Shown: positions 43,626 to 52,696 of the stretch, in pieces
Numbering within the stretch: position 1 is the first letter of the stretch
How the letters are laid out: each line of letters starts with the position of its first letter
Source of the DNA: Sphingobium sp. CAP-1
GTDB taxonomy: Bacteria > Pseudomonadota > Alphaproteobacteria > Sphingomonadales > Sphingomonadaceae
Assembly (NCBI RefSeq): GCF_009720145.1
Contig: NZ_CP046254.1
Coordinates: forward strand, 104,215-168,214
Reading direction: 5' to 3'
DNA: 64,000 nt
Made by a program: the position numbers and the translations under genes
The notes under the pieces: model-generated
The model's input: the letters and a program-made list of their open reading frames with translations, nothing else
Told to the model about the DNA's origin: nothing
Database searches by the model: none

Positions 43626-44867
43626 TCAGGCGAGGCCCTCCTTGCGCAAGCGCGCCAGATGGCTGGGCCACATCGACCGGATGTCGACCTCAATTTCACT
43701 GTTCACGCCGTCGAGATAGGCGAGGCAGCGGTTGCGCACCGCCGAACTGGTGACAGGTCCGTCAAGCTCATAGACGGTCATCAGCCGCGCCGTCGCATTG
43801 TCGATTTCCGCCGAATCCTTGAGCGGTGTGCGCACGATCGCGTGGCCGAAAAGGGTCCGCATCAGGTTCAGCAATTCCTTCTGCATCGACTTGTTCTCGT
43901 CGACCTTGGAGGCCACGAAGCGCAAGAACTGCAGCGACGGGGCCAAGCCGCGATCGGCCAGCGTCTCGATGGTCTCGTCGAGCATGGCGAGGAAGGCTGC
44001 AGTCGACGAGAAGTCCATCACCGTCGGCGGCACCGGCACGACCAGCGCATTGGCCGCACGCAGCACCGAAAGCGAGATCGCGCCGAGCGCCGGCGGCGGG
44101 TCGAGAACAACGACATCAAACCGATCGGCTATGCTCGCAATGCCTTGTGCCATGCGGTCGATCAGGTTCCCCTGCCCGCGCGCCATACGCGCCGCGATTT
44201 CATATTCCGACTGGAACAACCGGAGATTAGCCGGGACAAGCTCGAGGCCGTCGAAGTGAGTCTTGCGCAGGGCGTAATCGAGCGACTCCATGTCGTCGTG
44301 CCGCAGGAACGGATAGAGCGTGTCCTCCTCGGTTAGGTCGAGGTCGGGAACATAGCCGAACAGGGTCGTTGCCGACGCCTGGCTGTCGCAATCTATGAGG
44401 GCCACTCGGTAGCCCTTGATCGCGAGATATTGGGCCAGATGCACCGACAGGGTCGATTTCCCGACCCCGCCCTTGAAGTTCTGCACCGCGATGACGCAGC
44501 AGGGGTCGGTGGCAGCCCGCCAGGGCCGGGTGCCGAACAATCCCCGCATGTCGTTGAGCTGCGCCAGGGTATAACCGACGCGCCGATTATTTTCGGTTCG
44601 CGGAGGCGGCGGCAAGCGGCCGTCCTTCTCGGCCTCGCGAATGGCCGCCGCGGTCCGGCCGACCAGTTCGGCCGCTTTACCGATCGGGAAGGTGGGCTCG
44701 CGCCGTTCGTCCGCCCGGGCGCTACGCGCAGAGTCGCGGAGCCGCTCGAGAACAGAGCTGGTCCGTTGTGCAAGCGTTGAGACGGACAGCAGATCCTGCG
44801 TGCCCTCAATATCGAGTGATGCAGCCAAGAGAGGCCCCCTTGCGAAACTGTAGGGGGCATAGCTCAA
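43626..44867 (-). CDS. parA: ParA-family partition ATPase
   Basis: 413 residues: N-terminal MerR/Xre-like helix-turn-helix region (about 60-110) and a ParA ATPase with deviant Walker A KGGVGKST (132-139), VALIDCDSQASAT and VVVLDPPPALG. Type Ia ParA proteins segregate plasmids and repress their own operon through the N-terminal domain. The start is uncertain: TTG at 44867 gives this length; a TTG about 13 codons further in follows a better GGGGGCC context. Followed by parB after 44 bases. Confidence 0.92.
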   Translation of the reverse strand: MSYAPYSFARGPLLAASLDIEGTQDLLSVSTLAQRTSSVLERLRDSARSARADERREPTFPIGKAAELVGRTAAAIREAEKDGRLPPPPRTENNRRVGYTLAQLNDMRGLFGTRPWRAATDPCCVIAVQNFKGGVGKSTLSVHLAQYLAIKGYRVALIDCDSQASATTLFGYVPDLDLTEEDTLYPFLRHDDMESLDYALRKTHFDGLELVPANLRLFQSEYEIAARMARGQGNLIDRMAQGIASIADRFDVVVLDPPPALGAISLSVLRAANALVVPVPPTVMDFSSTAAFLAMLDETIETLADRGLAPSLQFLRFVASKVDENKSMQKELLNLMRTLFGHAIVRTPLKDSAEIDNATARLMTVYELDGPVTSSAVRNRCLAYLDGVNSEIEVDIRSMWPSHLARLRKEGLA

Positions 44868-44970
44868 TTTGCACTTTTAGGTCAATGAAAGGCTTATTTT
44901 CGCAAATGAGTAGGCCCGGTCGGCCCAATTGCCTCGAATTGCGCCGCCAGCCTTTCGTGCACGCCTACAA

Positions 44971-44986
44971 CCTGACCTCTTGGGGG
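44971..44986 (-). repeat. Iteron-like box in the parA promoter region
   Basis: On the minus strand CCCCCAAGAGGTCAGG, identical to 46282-46297 near the origin and to 42743-42758 inside the 3' end of parB. It lies between repA and parA, 12 bases from the parS-like palindrome. Probably a binding site of the RepA initiator or of an autoregulator shared by both operons. Confidence 0.55.
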
Positions 44987-44998
44987 CTAGCCACCCTG

Positions 44999-45018
44999 AA
45001 ATTGCACCGGTGCAATTT
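44999..45018. promoter_or_regulatory. Second parS-like perfect palindrome, upstream of parA
   Basis: AAATTGCACCGGTGCAATTT, 20 bases, perfect. Its core is identical to the site between parA and parB. It sits directly after the repA stop codon (45023), in the parA promoter region, so it can serve both as centromere and operator. Confidence 0.65.
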
Positions 45019-45022
45019 CGGC

Positions 45023-46186
45023 TCAAGGGCGCCCGCGCCGCGCCAGGAAGCTCTCGCAAAAGCCGGTCCAAGACGCGATCAGTTTGGCGCCCTTCAGCTT
45101 CGCCAGCCTCTCACCCATCTGCGCGCGATAGGCGTCGGCAATCAGATCGATGTCCCAACCACCGCCGGCCGAACGGCCAATGGCCGCGAGCGTGTCCGAC
45201 CCAAATCGGATCGTGCCGTTCGGGAAGGTGACCTCCCCTGCCCCAGTCTTATCCTTTGATACCAAGGCCGCCACCGCCGCCTGCGTGACGGCCTCGACGG
45301 CCACAGTCTCGACCTCGTCTTCGCGCCTCGCCTTCCTCCCCGCAGAGTGTCGGGCAATTTCATCCACGGTTGCTATCTGCTCAGGCGCATCCTTTGGCTC
45401 AAAACGAAATTCGATCTCGGTGACGGTTCGACCCTGACGGATCTCCCGCCACTCCACACGGAAATGAGCGAGCTGGTCGATTTCGGCCTTCGCCTTTTCG
45501 AGAACCTTGCGGCGCAGCTGCGCAAAGTCCTTGTAAACGTCTGGCGCGATGCCGAGCAGCGCACGCAGTGCCGTCATGTCGCCCTTCCATAGCGACTGGC
45601 GTCGATGCAGCCGCAATGCCCCGATCTCGTATAGCTTTAGCGCATAGGTCGACCGAAAGCCGAGCACCGCTTGCCGGTTCAGGACCGCATAGGTCTCCGA
45701 TTCCTGGATCAGTTTCCGAGCCTCGGGCGTGAACTCCCACTCGATCCACCCCGCCTCCGCGCCCTCCTCATCCTCCACTTCTTCGCGCGATGACGAGATC
45801 AGAGAAAAGCGCAGCGTCGCCTTCTTGCCGCGCCAGGACTTATCATCGACCGCGAAAAGCGTGCGATGCAGTTCCTCGAGCATATCCGATATGCGCTCAT
45901 TGCCCTTGTGGCCGCGGCGAATGTCCGCCTTTCGCATCTTGTGCGGGCGGTCCTCCCAGGCATCACCGCCCGCAGTCAAAATCATCAGCGCAAGCAAACG
46001 CGAAGCGGTCAGGCTCAGCGACTGGCCTTTGACGAACTTGACCTCGACGATGCTGCCGGGCTTGGCGAACTCGTCACCGCCCTTGGCCTGCAGGGCGGCA
46101 GCCACCCGCATCGCCCGCCCCGGAGAAGCATCATCACCGGCGGGGGAGGGCGTTACAGCGTGGTCTAGGGCTTGTTCGTCATCCAT
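45023..46186 (-). CDS. repA: Plasmid replication initiator RepA
   Basis: 387 residues with two winged-helix units of the Rep_3/RPA initiator type: an N-terminal WH1 (VKGQSLSLTASRLLALMILT and the helix pair around MRKADIRRGHKGNERISDML) and WH2 in the region YALKLYEIGALRLHRRQ to ALLGIAPDVYKDFAQLRRKV. It should bind the iterons at 46446-46550 and start replication. It transcribes away from them and towards parA. Start at ATG 46186; the ribosome site is weak. Confidence 0.88.
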   Translation of the reverse strand: MDDEQALDHAVTPSPAGDDASPGRAMRVAAALQAKGGDEFAKPGSIVEVKFVKGQSLSLTASRLLALMILTAGGDAWEDRPHKMRKADIRRGHKGNERISDMLEELHRTLFAVDDKSWRGKKATLRFSLISSSREEVEDEEGAEAGWIEWEFTPEARKLIQESETYAVLNRQAVLGFRSTYALKLYEIGALRLHRRQSLWKGDMTALRALLGIAPDVYKDFAQLRRKVLEKAKAEIDQLAHFRVEWREIRQGRTVTEIEFRFEPKDAPEQIATVDEIARHSAGRKARREDEVETVAVEAVTQAAVAALVSKDKTGAGEVTFPNGTIRFGSDTLAAIGRSAGGGWDIDLIADAYRAQMGERLAKLKGAKLIASWTGFCESFLARRGRP

Positions 46187-46281
46187 GCCATGAAGTCTGC
46201 ACCGATTCGTCCGGCGTGGAAGAAAATCTGCCTGACCTGTCCTCTTGCGTCAAGTCAGGGCAGGATAGACGGCGGTTTCGG

Positions 46282-46550
46282 CCCCCAAGAGGTCAGGATG
46301 GAAGTTCACCCCGAAACGGCAAAACACAAGGAAGTACGCCGAGTCGCGTTTCAAAGCGATCTGACCCGCGCAAACGGCCGCGCGGAGGCCGAAGAACGTC
46401 CCTGACGAGCGATATGACGAGCGAATCGCGCCCAACAGAGCCTGGCCCCCATGCGGTCAGGAAAGCCCCAACCGGTCAGGTTGCATCCCCCGATCGGTCA
46501 GGAATGAGCCCCCACAAGGGCAGGCAAAATCCCCCGTCCGGTCAGGATAG
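46282..46550 (+). other. Origin of replication with 22-bp iterons
   Basis: The 590-base non-coding gap 46187-46777 between repA and ssb. GGTCAGG-type boxes occur at 46455, 46474, 46496, 46518 (GGGCAGG) and 46540, spaced 19, 22, 22 and 22 bases, each followed by a run of C (consensus GGTCAGGnnnnnCCCCC). A further CCCCCAAGAGGTCAGG lies at 46282-46297 and weaker inverted boxes near 46229 and 46253. This is an iteron array upstream of a Rep_3-type initiator, so a theta origin. Small open frames across it are not convincing genes. Confidence 0.8.
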
Positions 46551-46622
46551 GCTTGCTCAAGCCCGCAGAAACGCTGGGCTTTCGGCTTCCCGAATCTGAA
46601 TCCTTTTGAATCGGAAAAGCTT

Positions 46623-46660
46623 CCGCTGCGAGCAGCGGCGTTTTGATATTTTTATTTTGA
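46623..46660 (+). other. Hairpin and AT-rich stretch next to the iterons
   Basis: CCGCTGC-GA-GCAGCGG stem (46623-46638) followed by the AT-rich run TTTTGATATTTTTATTTT (46641-46658). In a GC-rich replicon this is the best candidate for the DNA unwinding element of the origin. The same layout could also be an intrinsic terminator; the two explanations are not exclusive. Confidence 0.5.
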
Positions 46661-46777
46661 GAAAGAGATTGGCGCTGCGCTTGAAGCAAACGTTCAATCC
46701 CCCTGCCTGGAGGGATACGCGAAGTTGGCCGTCCACGATAGGCTTCCTCGCCAAAGGACGTCACGAATGGAGGGTGC

Positions 46778-47104
46778 ATGATCAACTTCGCCAAGTTCGA
46801 GATCATCGGCCGGATCGGCGAAATCGATGCGCGACCGAAAGTCACCCTGCTGTCGGTCTGCGCGAATTGCCGCCGCAAGGGTGACGATGACGAATGGCAG
46901 GAAGACAGTCACTGGAACCGCGTGAGCGTCTTCAGCGAGGGCCAGCGCAAGCATATCGCCGACCGAGCCCAAGTCGGGGATCTGGTGCGGATTGCCGGGC
47001 GGCTCAAGGACAGCTCCTATGAACGCGACGGCGTGACCCATTACACAACCGATCGCATCGTCGAGGAATTCGGTATCCTCGCAGCCAAGGGCATGCCTGG
47101 CTGA
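46778..47104 (+). CDS. ssb: Single-stranded DNA-binding protein-like (short)
   Basis: 108-residue OB-fold protein (MINFAKFEIIGRIGEIDARP, DSHWNRVSVFSEGQRKHIAD, VGDLVRIAGRLKDSSYERDG). It matches the core of SSB but lacks the acidic C-terminal tail that recruits partners, as in many plasmid SSB-like proteins. GGAGGG stands before the start. First gene of the long rightward block (primase-like, helicase, ParB-like, ArdC). Confidence 0.85.
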   Translation: MINFAKFEIIGRIGEIDARPKVTLLSVCANCRRKGDDDEWQEDSHWNRVSVFSEGQRKHIADRAQVGDLVRIAGRLKDSSYERDGVTHYTTDRIVEEFGILAAKGMPG

Positions 47105-47111
47105 ATTGGCG

Positions 47112-47123
47112 GAGAGGGGAGGG
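47112..47123 (+). repeat. Shared intergenic leader motif, short copy
   Basis: GAGAGGGGAGGG just after the ssb stop, upstream of the primase-like gene. It equals the first 12 bases of the 19-base motif at 48032 and 59882. See those entries. Confidence 0.4.
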
Positions 47124-47166
47124 CACAACCGGCAGCGGCGCTCCACCACTTTGCAAGGATTAGTTG

Positions 47167-48033
47167 ATGCCCTTAGCTGCTTCCCATCGCGCCAAAGCCA
47201 TTGTCGAGGCCCTCGGCGGAACGTGGCGCGGGACGCGCGGCGAATGCCGTTGCCCGGCTCATGACGATCATGGCCCCAGCCTGTCAGTGCGCCTGGGCGA
47301 ACGGGCGATCTTGTTCCACTGCTTTGCTGGCTGCGATACGCGTGACGTTCTGACTGCCCTGCGCCGGCGCAAACTTCACGATGCAGTGCCGCTCACCATG
47401 CCGCGCCCGAAGGCGGTGGCCGACCATCGCGCTCTCGCGCTTCGGCTATGGAAGGCAAGCCAGCCCATAGCCGGCTCGCCAGCGGCCGATTACCTTGCCG
47501 CACGCGGTCTTGCTCCTCCCTATCCGCGTTGTCTGCGCTACAATCCCCGCACCATTGTCGGGGCAGGTGACCAGCGCCGGTTCTTTCCGGCGATGATCGC
47601 TGCGGTCGAGAACGATCTGGGCGTCGTGGCCGTCCAGCGGACCTGCCTCGATCTCGCTGACATCTTGCACAAGCCCCTGTCAAAGCCGAAGATTGCCCTT
47701 GGCCTGCTTGGCAACGCGGCCATCCGTCTGGCGCCGGCCGGAGAGGAGCTTGGCCTTGCTGAGGGCATCGAGGACGCCCTTTCGGCAATGGCCTGGTTCG
47801 GAACGCCAACCTGGGCGCTGGGCGGCGTCGAACGCCTTGGACTCGTCGCCATCCCCGAACGGGTCAAACGCATCATCGTCTATGGTGATCGCGGTGCCGC
47901 CGCTGCCGCCATGCTCAAAAAAGCTCGGCCGCATCTCACAGCCCATGGACGCGAACTGGTGCTCCGCCTCCCGGAACGGCACGCGGACTGGAATGATGCT
48001 TGGCGTGTCCGCCGGGCCGCCGAGGCGGCCTGA
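47167..48033 (+). CDS. Toprim-domain, primase-like plasmid protein
   Basis: 288 residues (ATG at 47167; a TTG precedes it). N-terminal zinc-ribbon-like part (ECRCPAHDDHGPSLSV, ILFHCFAGCDTRDVL) of the CHC2/P4-primase type, then a DUF7146-like middle and a Toprim domain (LAEGIEDALSAM for the catalytic Glu, IIVYGDRGAAAAAM for the D-x-D area, which here reads DRG). Such proteins prime plasmid or phage DNA. The imperfect Toprim D-x-D may mean a non-catalytic or divergent enzyme. Confidence 0.8.
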   Translation: MPLAASHRAKAIVEALGGTWRGTRGECRCPAHDDHGPSLSVRLGERAILFHCFAGCDTRDVLTALRRRKLHDAVPLTMPRPKAVADHRALALRLWKASQPIAGSPAADYLAARGLAPPYPRCLRYNPRTIVGAGDQRRFFPAMIAAVENDLGVVAVQRTCLDLADILHKPLSKPKIALGLLGNAAIRLAPAGEELGLAEGIEDALSAMAWFGTPTWALGGVERLGLVAIPERVKRIIVYGDRGAAAAAMLKKARPHLTAHGRELVLRLPERHADWNDAWRVRRAAEAA

Positions 48034-48050
48034 GAGGGGAGGGGGCCTTC
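48032..48050 (+). repeat. Shared 19-bp leader motif before the helicase gene
   Basis: GAGAGGGGAGGGGGCCTTC, directly at the stop codon of the primase-like gene and 50 bases before the next start. It is followed by a hairpin (ACCTGGC and GCCAGGT arms, about 48060-48079) and the ribosome site. An identical 19-mer plus a hairpin precedes the ParB-like gene at 59882-59900. Confidence 0.6.
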
Positions 48051-48099
48051 AGGCTGATGACCTGGCGCTGATGCCAGGTGTCAGACCCGGAGATACCCC

Positions 48100-50229
48100 A
48101 TGGCCACACAACCCCTCGCGCTCACGCTGCCGCTCGATGATCCCGCCCGGACCGCTGCTCAAGGCATAGCCGACCGGCTGTCCGAAGGCCGTCCGGTTGC
48201 ACGTAACGACCTCCTTGCCAGGATGACCTCCGCCTTCGGTGGCTCGAGCGCGGATGGCTCATGGTCATTGCGCGACGCCTATGATGTGCTCGAACTCGCG
48301 CAGATCCTCCATCTGAAGAACACGACACTCCCGACAGATGCGAATGTGCGGCTCGCCCAGCTGATCGCCATGACGGCGGCGCTTCCGACGCACAGCGTGC
48401 GTAGCGAAACGCAGGTCGCGTTCCAGCAATTCTCGACACCGGCACCGATCGGCTTCCTTGCCGCCAGGGCAGCCGCGATCACGGCACGCGATATCGTGCT
48501 CGAGCCCTCGGCCGGGACCGGGCTCTTGGCCGTACACGGTCATTTTGCCGGCGCTCGCCTTCTCCTCAATGAGATCGATGCCTGGCGCGCGCGTTTGCTG
48601 CGTCATGCCCTTCCCGAGGGCACATTGAGCACGCATGACGGCGAATTGATCGACGACATGCTCGATCCGCAACTGGTGCCGAGCGTCGTGCTCATCAACC
48701 CGCCCTTCTCGCGGAGCCAGGGACGGGGGCGCGACCGCCACGCTGCGCTTCGCCACCTGCGCTCCGCGCTCTTGCGCCTCGCACCAGGCGGGCGCTGCTC
48801 CGTCATTCTTCCCGATCGCATCGAGACAGGGGACGCGGATTGGCTGCACGCCACCGCGGGCGCGCAGCCCCGGCTGCATCTCGACCTGCCGCCCCATGCC
48901 TATGCCAAGCACGGCACCGGGCAAGCGGTTCAGCTCATTCTCCTCGAAAAGGGCGGGGCAGGGGATTGCGTCCCACGCCAGACCTGTACGACGCTCGGCG
49001 CTGCGCTCGCGGCCATCGATGCTATGGCGCCCCCGTGCGCCCCCACGCCGCAGCCGATCTCCCGCCCCAGCGGATTGTTCCGGAGCCTCACGCGGCAGAC
49101 CCGCCCCGTAAGCTCGCGTGTGGCGGTGACCCTGCCCACGACCCGCGCGGTCGCCTATCACCGTCTCGACGCGCCGGCGCCCACGGGCGAACCTCAAGGG
49201 ATTTACCTGCCCTATCGGCCGAGCCGTCTGCTCATTGCCCATGCCCGTGAGCACCCAAGCGCGCTGGTCGAATCGCAGGCAATGGGATCGATTGCCGCAC
49301 CGCCGGTCGCTTATGAACCCGTGCTGCCGGCCAGGATCTTGGACGACGGCCTGCTCTCGGACGCGCAGCTCGAAACGCTGATCTACGCTGGCGCGGCGTT
49401 CGAGCGCGACCTTCCGGGCCGGTTCGTATCTAGCGAGGAGGGTCTTTCGCTGTCGCCGGCAGAGGCCGGCAACGCCTATCGGACCGGTTTTTTCCTTGGC
49501 GATGGCACGGGCGCCGGCAAGGGACGGCAGGTGGCGGGCATCATCCTCGATCAGTGGTTGCGCGGCAACCGCCGCCACCTCTGGATATCCAAGAGCGAGA
49601 CGCTGATCGAAGACGCGCGACGCGACTGGTCGGCGCTTGGCGGCTTGCCGCTCGACATCCAGCATCTCAACCAGTGGAAGCTCGGCACCCCGATCGCGCT
49701 GGGCGATGGGATCCTCTTCCTGACCTATGCCACCCTGCGCTCCAACCGCGGTGACAGGGGCACGCGGCTGCGCCAGCTGATCGAATGGATGGGTGAGGAT
49801 TTCAGCGGCGTCATCGTCTTCGACGAGGCGCATGAGATGGCCGGGGTGGCCGGTGGCGAGGGCCGGTTCGGCGCCACGAAAGGATCCGAACAGGGCATCG
49901 CTGGCGTGCGCCTCCAAAATCTCGCTCCGCGCGCCCGGATCCTCTACGCCTCGGCGACGGGCGCCTCGGACGTCAACAACCTCGCTTATGCGACACGCCT
50001 CGGATTGTGGGGACCGCACACGGCCTTCGCCAACCGGCGGGCCTTCGTGGAATCGCTTCGCCGCGGCGGCATCGCAGCGATGGAGTTGATCGCCCGCGAC
50101 CTCAAGGCGCAGGGCCTCTATGCCGCGCGGGCGCTCAGCTTCGCCGGCGTCGAATATGACATCCTCGAGCATCGGCTCAGCGAAGAACAGATCGCCGTCT
50201 ACAATGCCTATGCCGATGCCTGGACGATC
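48100..50229 (+). pseudogene. Strawberry-notch-type methylase/helicase, segment 1 (cut by RIT element 1)
   Basis: About 710 residues of the normal N-terminus. An adenine-type methyltransferase domain is visible (DIVLEPSAGTGLLAVH, VVLINPPFSRSQG), then a strawberry-notch/SNF2-like NTPase (FLGDGTGAGKGRQVAGI Walker A, VIVFDEAHEMAG, LYASATGASD). Such plasmid proteins of about 1400 residues are thought to act in defence against restriction or in plasmid housekeeping. After NAYADAWTI the frame enters inserted DNA and stops at 50295. The remaining parts are at 54062-54378 and 58102-59856. Confidence 0.9.
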
Positions 50230-50250
50230 TTATGCGCAGCTCGCCATAAG
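50229..50250. repeat. One-sided palindrome at the left end of RIT element 1
   Basis: CTTATG and CATAAG outer arms around a central AGCT; 8 of 11 base pairs match over 22 bases. It is directly next to the host gene. The right end of the element lacks it. The same arrangement, again 22 bases centred on AGCT and followed by ATG(C/T), is seen at 54379-54400 for RIT element 2. Confidence 0.65.
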
Positions 50251-50254
50251 ATGC

Positions 50255-50294
50255 CTTATCGCGAGGAAGCGGTAATGCGGAGGAACGCGGCGTA
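50255..50294 (+). repeat. Left inverted repeat of RIT element 1
   Basis: 40 bases beginning CTTATCGCGAGGAAGCGGTA and ending GCGGCGTA. The complement of 54017-54056 matches at 39 of 40 positions. Confidence 0.85.
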
Positions 50295-50339
50295 GTCCTG
50301 CAAAGCTGCGGAACATTTCGCCACGTCCTTCACATTATT

Positions 50340-51344
50340 CTATAGGGTGTCGAGCCATCCCATCAGATTGGCATCTCGCTTCCACGAAGGTGGCACGTTG
50401 CTCGCCGCCGGGGCGCCAACCTGTTCCAGCGCCTTTCGTTTGGTCTCCAGATTGGCCTGAGCATAGTGATTGGTCGTATCGAGACTGACGTGCCCGAGCC
50501 AACTGCGGATGACGGTGATATCGACCCCGGCGGCAACGAGGTGGACGGCGGTCGCGTGCCGGAAGCTGTGAGGCGTAACGTGTTTTGACTGGAGGGTCAG
50601 CGTCGATTTCGCGGCTTGTTCCACGTAGGCGTTGAGCTTGAACCGCACCCCTGACGCCCCTAGCGGTTCACCGTATCGATTGACGAAGATCCGCTCATCG
50701 GGCGCACGCGGCTGTCGCTCCAGTAGCTTCCTGAGCAATGCCACGGTTTCTGGCCAGAGCGGGCAGATGCGTTCCTTGCGCCCCTTGCCGTAAAGACGCA
50801 CGAAGTTCGGTGCATCGAACCGGATTGCTTCGGGACAGAGGTCAAGCGCCTCTTGGATTCGCGCGCCACTGTTATAGAGGAACGAGAGCAGTACATGGTC
50901 GCGCAGCCCTTCGAGTGTCGATCGGTTGGGCTGGGCGAGGATGGCCTCGACCTCCTCGGGCTCGAGGTAGCACGGCGCGGAGGTGGGCTCCCGCTTCAAC
51001 GGAACAGCCAGGACCTCTGAGCACTGCGCGATGTATTCCGGATTCTTGTCCGCCACGAAGCTGAAGAAGCTGCGGATGGCGGCCAGTCGGCAGTTCCGCG
51101 TGCCGATCGTGGTCTTGCGGCCATGCTCGGTATGATGAAGGAACGCGCGCACCTCGCCGGCCGAGACGTCGGTGAGCGTCAGCCGCGCGACCCCGCAGCC
51201 TTTTCGCTCCGCGACGAACCGAAGCAGCAGCCGCCAGGTGTCGCGATAAGAGCGGATCGTGTGGATTGACGCGCTGCGCTGCTCGGCCAGCCACTCCTGG
51301 AAGAACGCCCGCAACAACGCGGGCAATGGATTGCCTTTCCTCAT
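50340..51344 (-). CDS. Tyrosine recombinase, third gene of RIT element 1 (RitC position)
   Basis: 334 residues from ATG at 51344, overlapping the preceding stop by four bases. Full phage-integrase catalytic set: R in NSGARIQEALDL, H-x-x-R in THSFRHATAVHL (read here as HSFRHA), H in WLGHVSLDT, Y in TNHYAQANL. SAM-like core-binding domain at residues 1-100. XerC/D-like length. Last gene in the trio, nearest to the one-sided palindrome. Confidence 0.9.
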   Translation of the reverse strand: MRKGNPLPALLRAFFQEWLAEQRSASIHTIRSYRDTWRLLLRFVAERKGCGVARLTLTDVSAGEVRAFLHHTEHGRKTTIGTRNCRLAAIRSFFSFVADKNPEYIAQCSEVLAVPLKREPTSAPCYLEPEEVEAILAQPNRSTLEGLRDHVLLSFLYNSGARIQEALDLCPEAIRFDAPNFVRLYGKGRKERICPLWPETVALLRKLLERQPRAPDERIFVNRYGEPLGASGVRFKLNAYVEQAAKSTLTLQSKHVTPHSFRHATAVHLVAAGVDITVIRSWLGHVSLDTTNHYAQANLETKRKALEQVGAPAASNVPPSWKRDANLMGWLDTL

Positions 51345-52696
51345 GGCCGCGCCTCCGTGACAAGGCACGGGGCGCCGAGCGCGCGGAACCGTTCACTGGC
51401 TTCCTGCAACAGATCCTGCGTGACGGTGATGTAGACCAGCGTGGAGTGGAGATCCCGGTGCCCCATGTAGGTCGAGAGGAAGTGCAGTTTTTCCTGAGGG
51501 TTAATGCCGGACCGGTACCACTGGAGGATGCGGTTCACCACCATCGAGTGACGAAGGTCATGGACCCGCGGCCCGGTCCGGCCCGAAGCGGGCTTGAGCC
51601 CAGCACGGCGCATGACGTTGGTAATCATTGTCGTAACCGCCTCGGGCCTGTAGCGGTCATTTAAGTGGGCATGCCAGAACAGCCCTGATTTCGGGTTCTG
51701 TGGGCCGCCAGCGCGCCGCCTCGCATCGATGTACGCGCGCAGTTCGACCGCGACACTGTCGGATAGAGGCAAGATCCTGGTCTTGTAGAACTTCGTTTCC
51801 CGGATCGTGATCGTGCTTGATTGCAGGTCCACGTCACCAAGATCGAGCCATGCCAGCTCGCTTCGCCGTAGCCCGGCACAATAGGCCAGCATGATCATGG
51901 TGTAGAGGGTCAACGGCCGCAGCGGAGCGTCCGGCGACGGATAAGTCCGTGCGGTATCGAGCATACGCCGAACGTCAGCCGGGCTGAAGATATGCGGTTG
52001 CCGATGCTCCCGCGCTACTTCCCGCTCTGGCCGGGGATTGAAGCGCTTTGGCGGGATAGTCGGATCGAGGCGGAACCGCGCCTTGGTCAGGATGCGCGCC
52101 AGCTTCTGGCATTCAGCCGCGTGGTTGCGGGTCGGCTTGGCAGCCGCCCAGCTCGCAATCATTGCCTCAAGTGGTTGCTCCGCGAGGTCGGGACGGGCCT
52201 GAAGGAACCGATCGAACCGCAGCAGCCAGTGAGCCTGCGCTTCATATTGATATCCCCGGCTGCGCATCAGCATGACATGGTCTTGCATGAAGTCACCCAG
52301 CACGCTGCCGAAGGGCGCAGGCCGTCGTAATGCGGCCAAGGATTCGTCGGGATTCGGGGAAGCCAAGGCCCGCCAGATCGGCTTGCTTTGCTTGACGTTG
52401 TACCGACGGCGAAGTGCAGCAACAGGGTTGTCGGCGATCAGCCCGATTTCGACGAGGTGGTCGAGGAAGCGGTCGACAATGCAGACCTGATTGAGCAGCG
52501 TCGACAATCGCCAACGTTTTTGCATCTCCTTCAGCCAGGCGTCGAGCATCTGCCGGTCCACCGCCGGATGCCGGCGGGCAACATCTTCGAAGGTGCAAAG
52601 GAACCAGCGATATGTCGGTACGCTTCCCGGCCGGAACTGCGATTTTACCAGGAAGGCGTCGACGACGGTGCGATCGGGATCGTGCCAGGCGCTCAT
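51341..52696 (-). CDS. Tyrosine recombinase, second gene of RIT element 1 (RitB position)
   Basis: 451 residues. Catalytic residues: R in CAGLRRSELAWL, H-x-x-R in HDLRHSMVV, H in YMGHRDLHS and Y in LVYITVTQ. It is longer than typical RitB proteins (about 310) owing to an extended N-terminal region. Both ends overlap neighbours by four bases (ATGA at 51341-51344 and 52693-52696), so all three recombinases should be made in fixed ratio. Confidence 0.9.
   Translation of the reverse strand: MSAWHDPDRTVVDAFLVKSQFRPGSVPTYRWFLCTFEDVARRHPAVDRQMLDAWLKEMQKRWRLSTLLNQVCIVDRFLDHLVEIGLIADNPVAALRRRYNVKQSKPIWRALASPNPDESLAALRRPAPFGSVLGDFMQDHVMLMRSRGYQYEAQAHWLLRFDRFLQARPDLAEQPLEAMIASWAAAKPTRNHAAECQKLARILTKARFRLDPTIPPKRFNPRPEREVAREHRQPHIFSPADVRRMLDTARTYPSPDAPLRPLTLYTMIMLAYCAGLRRSELAWLDLGDVDLQSSTITIRETKFYKTRILPLSDSVAVELRAYIDARRRAGGPQNPKSGLFWHAHLNDRYRPEAVTTMITNVMRRAGLKPASGRTGPRVHDLRHSMVVNRILQWYRSGINPQEKLHFLSTYMGHRDLHSTLVYITVTQDLLQEASERFRALGAPCLVTEARP

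Noticed and set aside
46446..46550. CRISPR array
   Set aside because: The repeats are about 7-12 conserved bases with 22-base periodicity beside repA, which fits iterons; no spacers of 30 bases and no cas genes.
46172..46599. Small plus-strand open frames across the origin
   Set aside because: They cover the iterons, have low-complexity Arg/Pro/Gly composition and no ribosome site.
48265..50172. 635-residue open frame opposite the methylase/helicase
   Set aside because: Antisense shadow without motifs; the plus strand has clear methyltransferase and helicase motifs.
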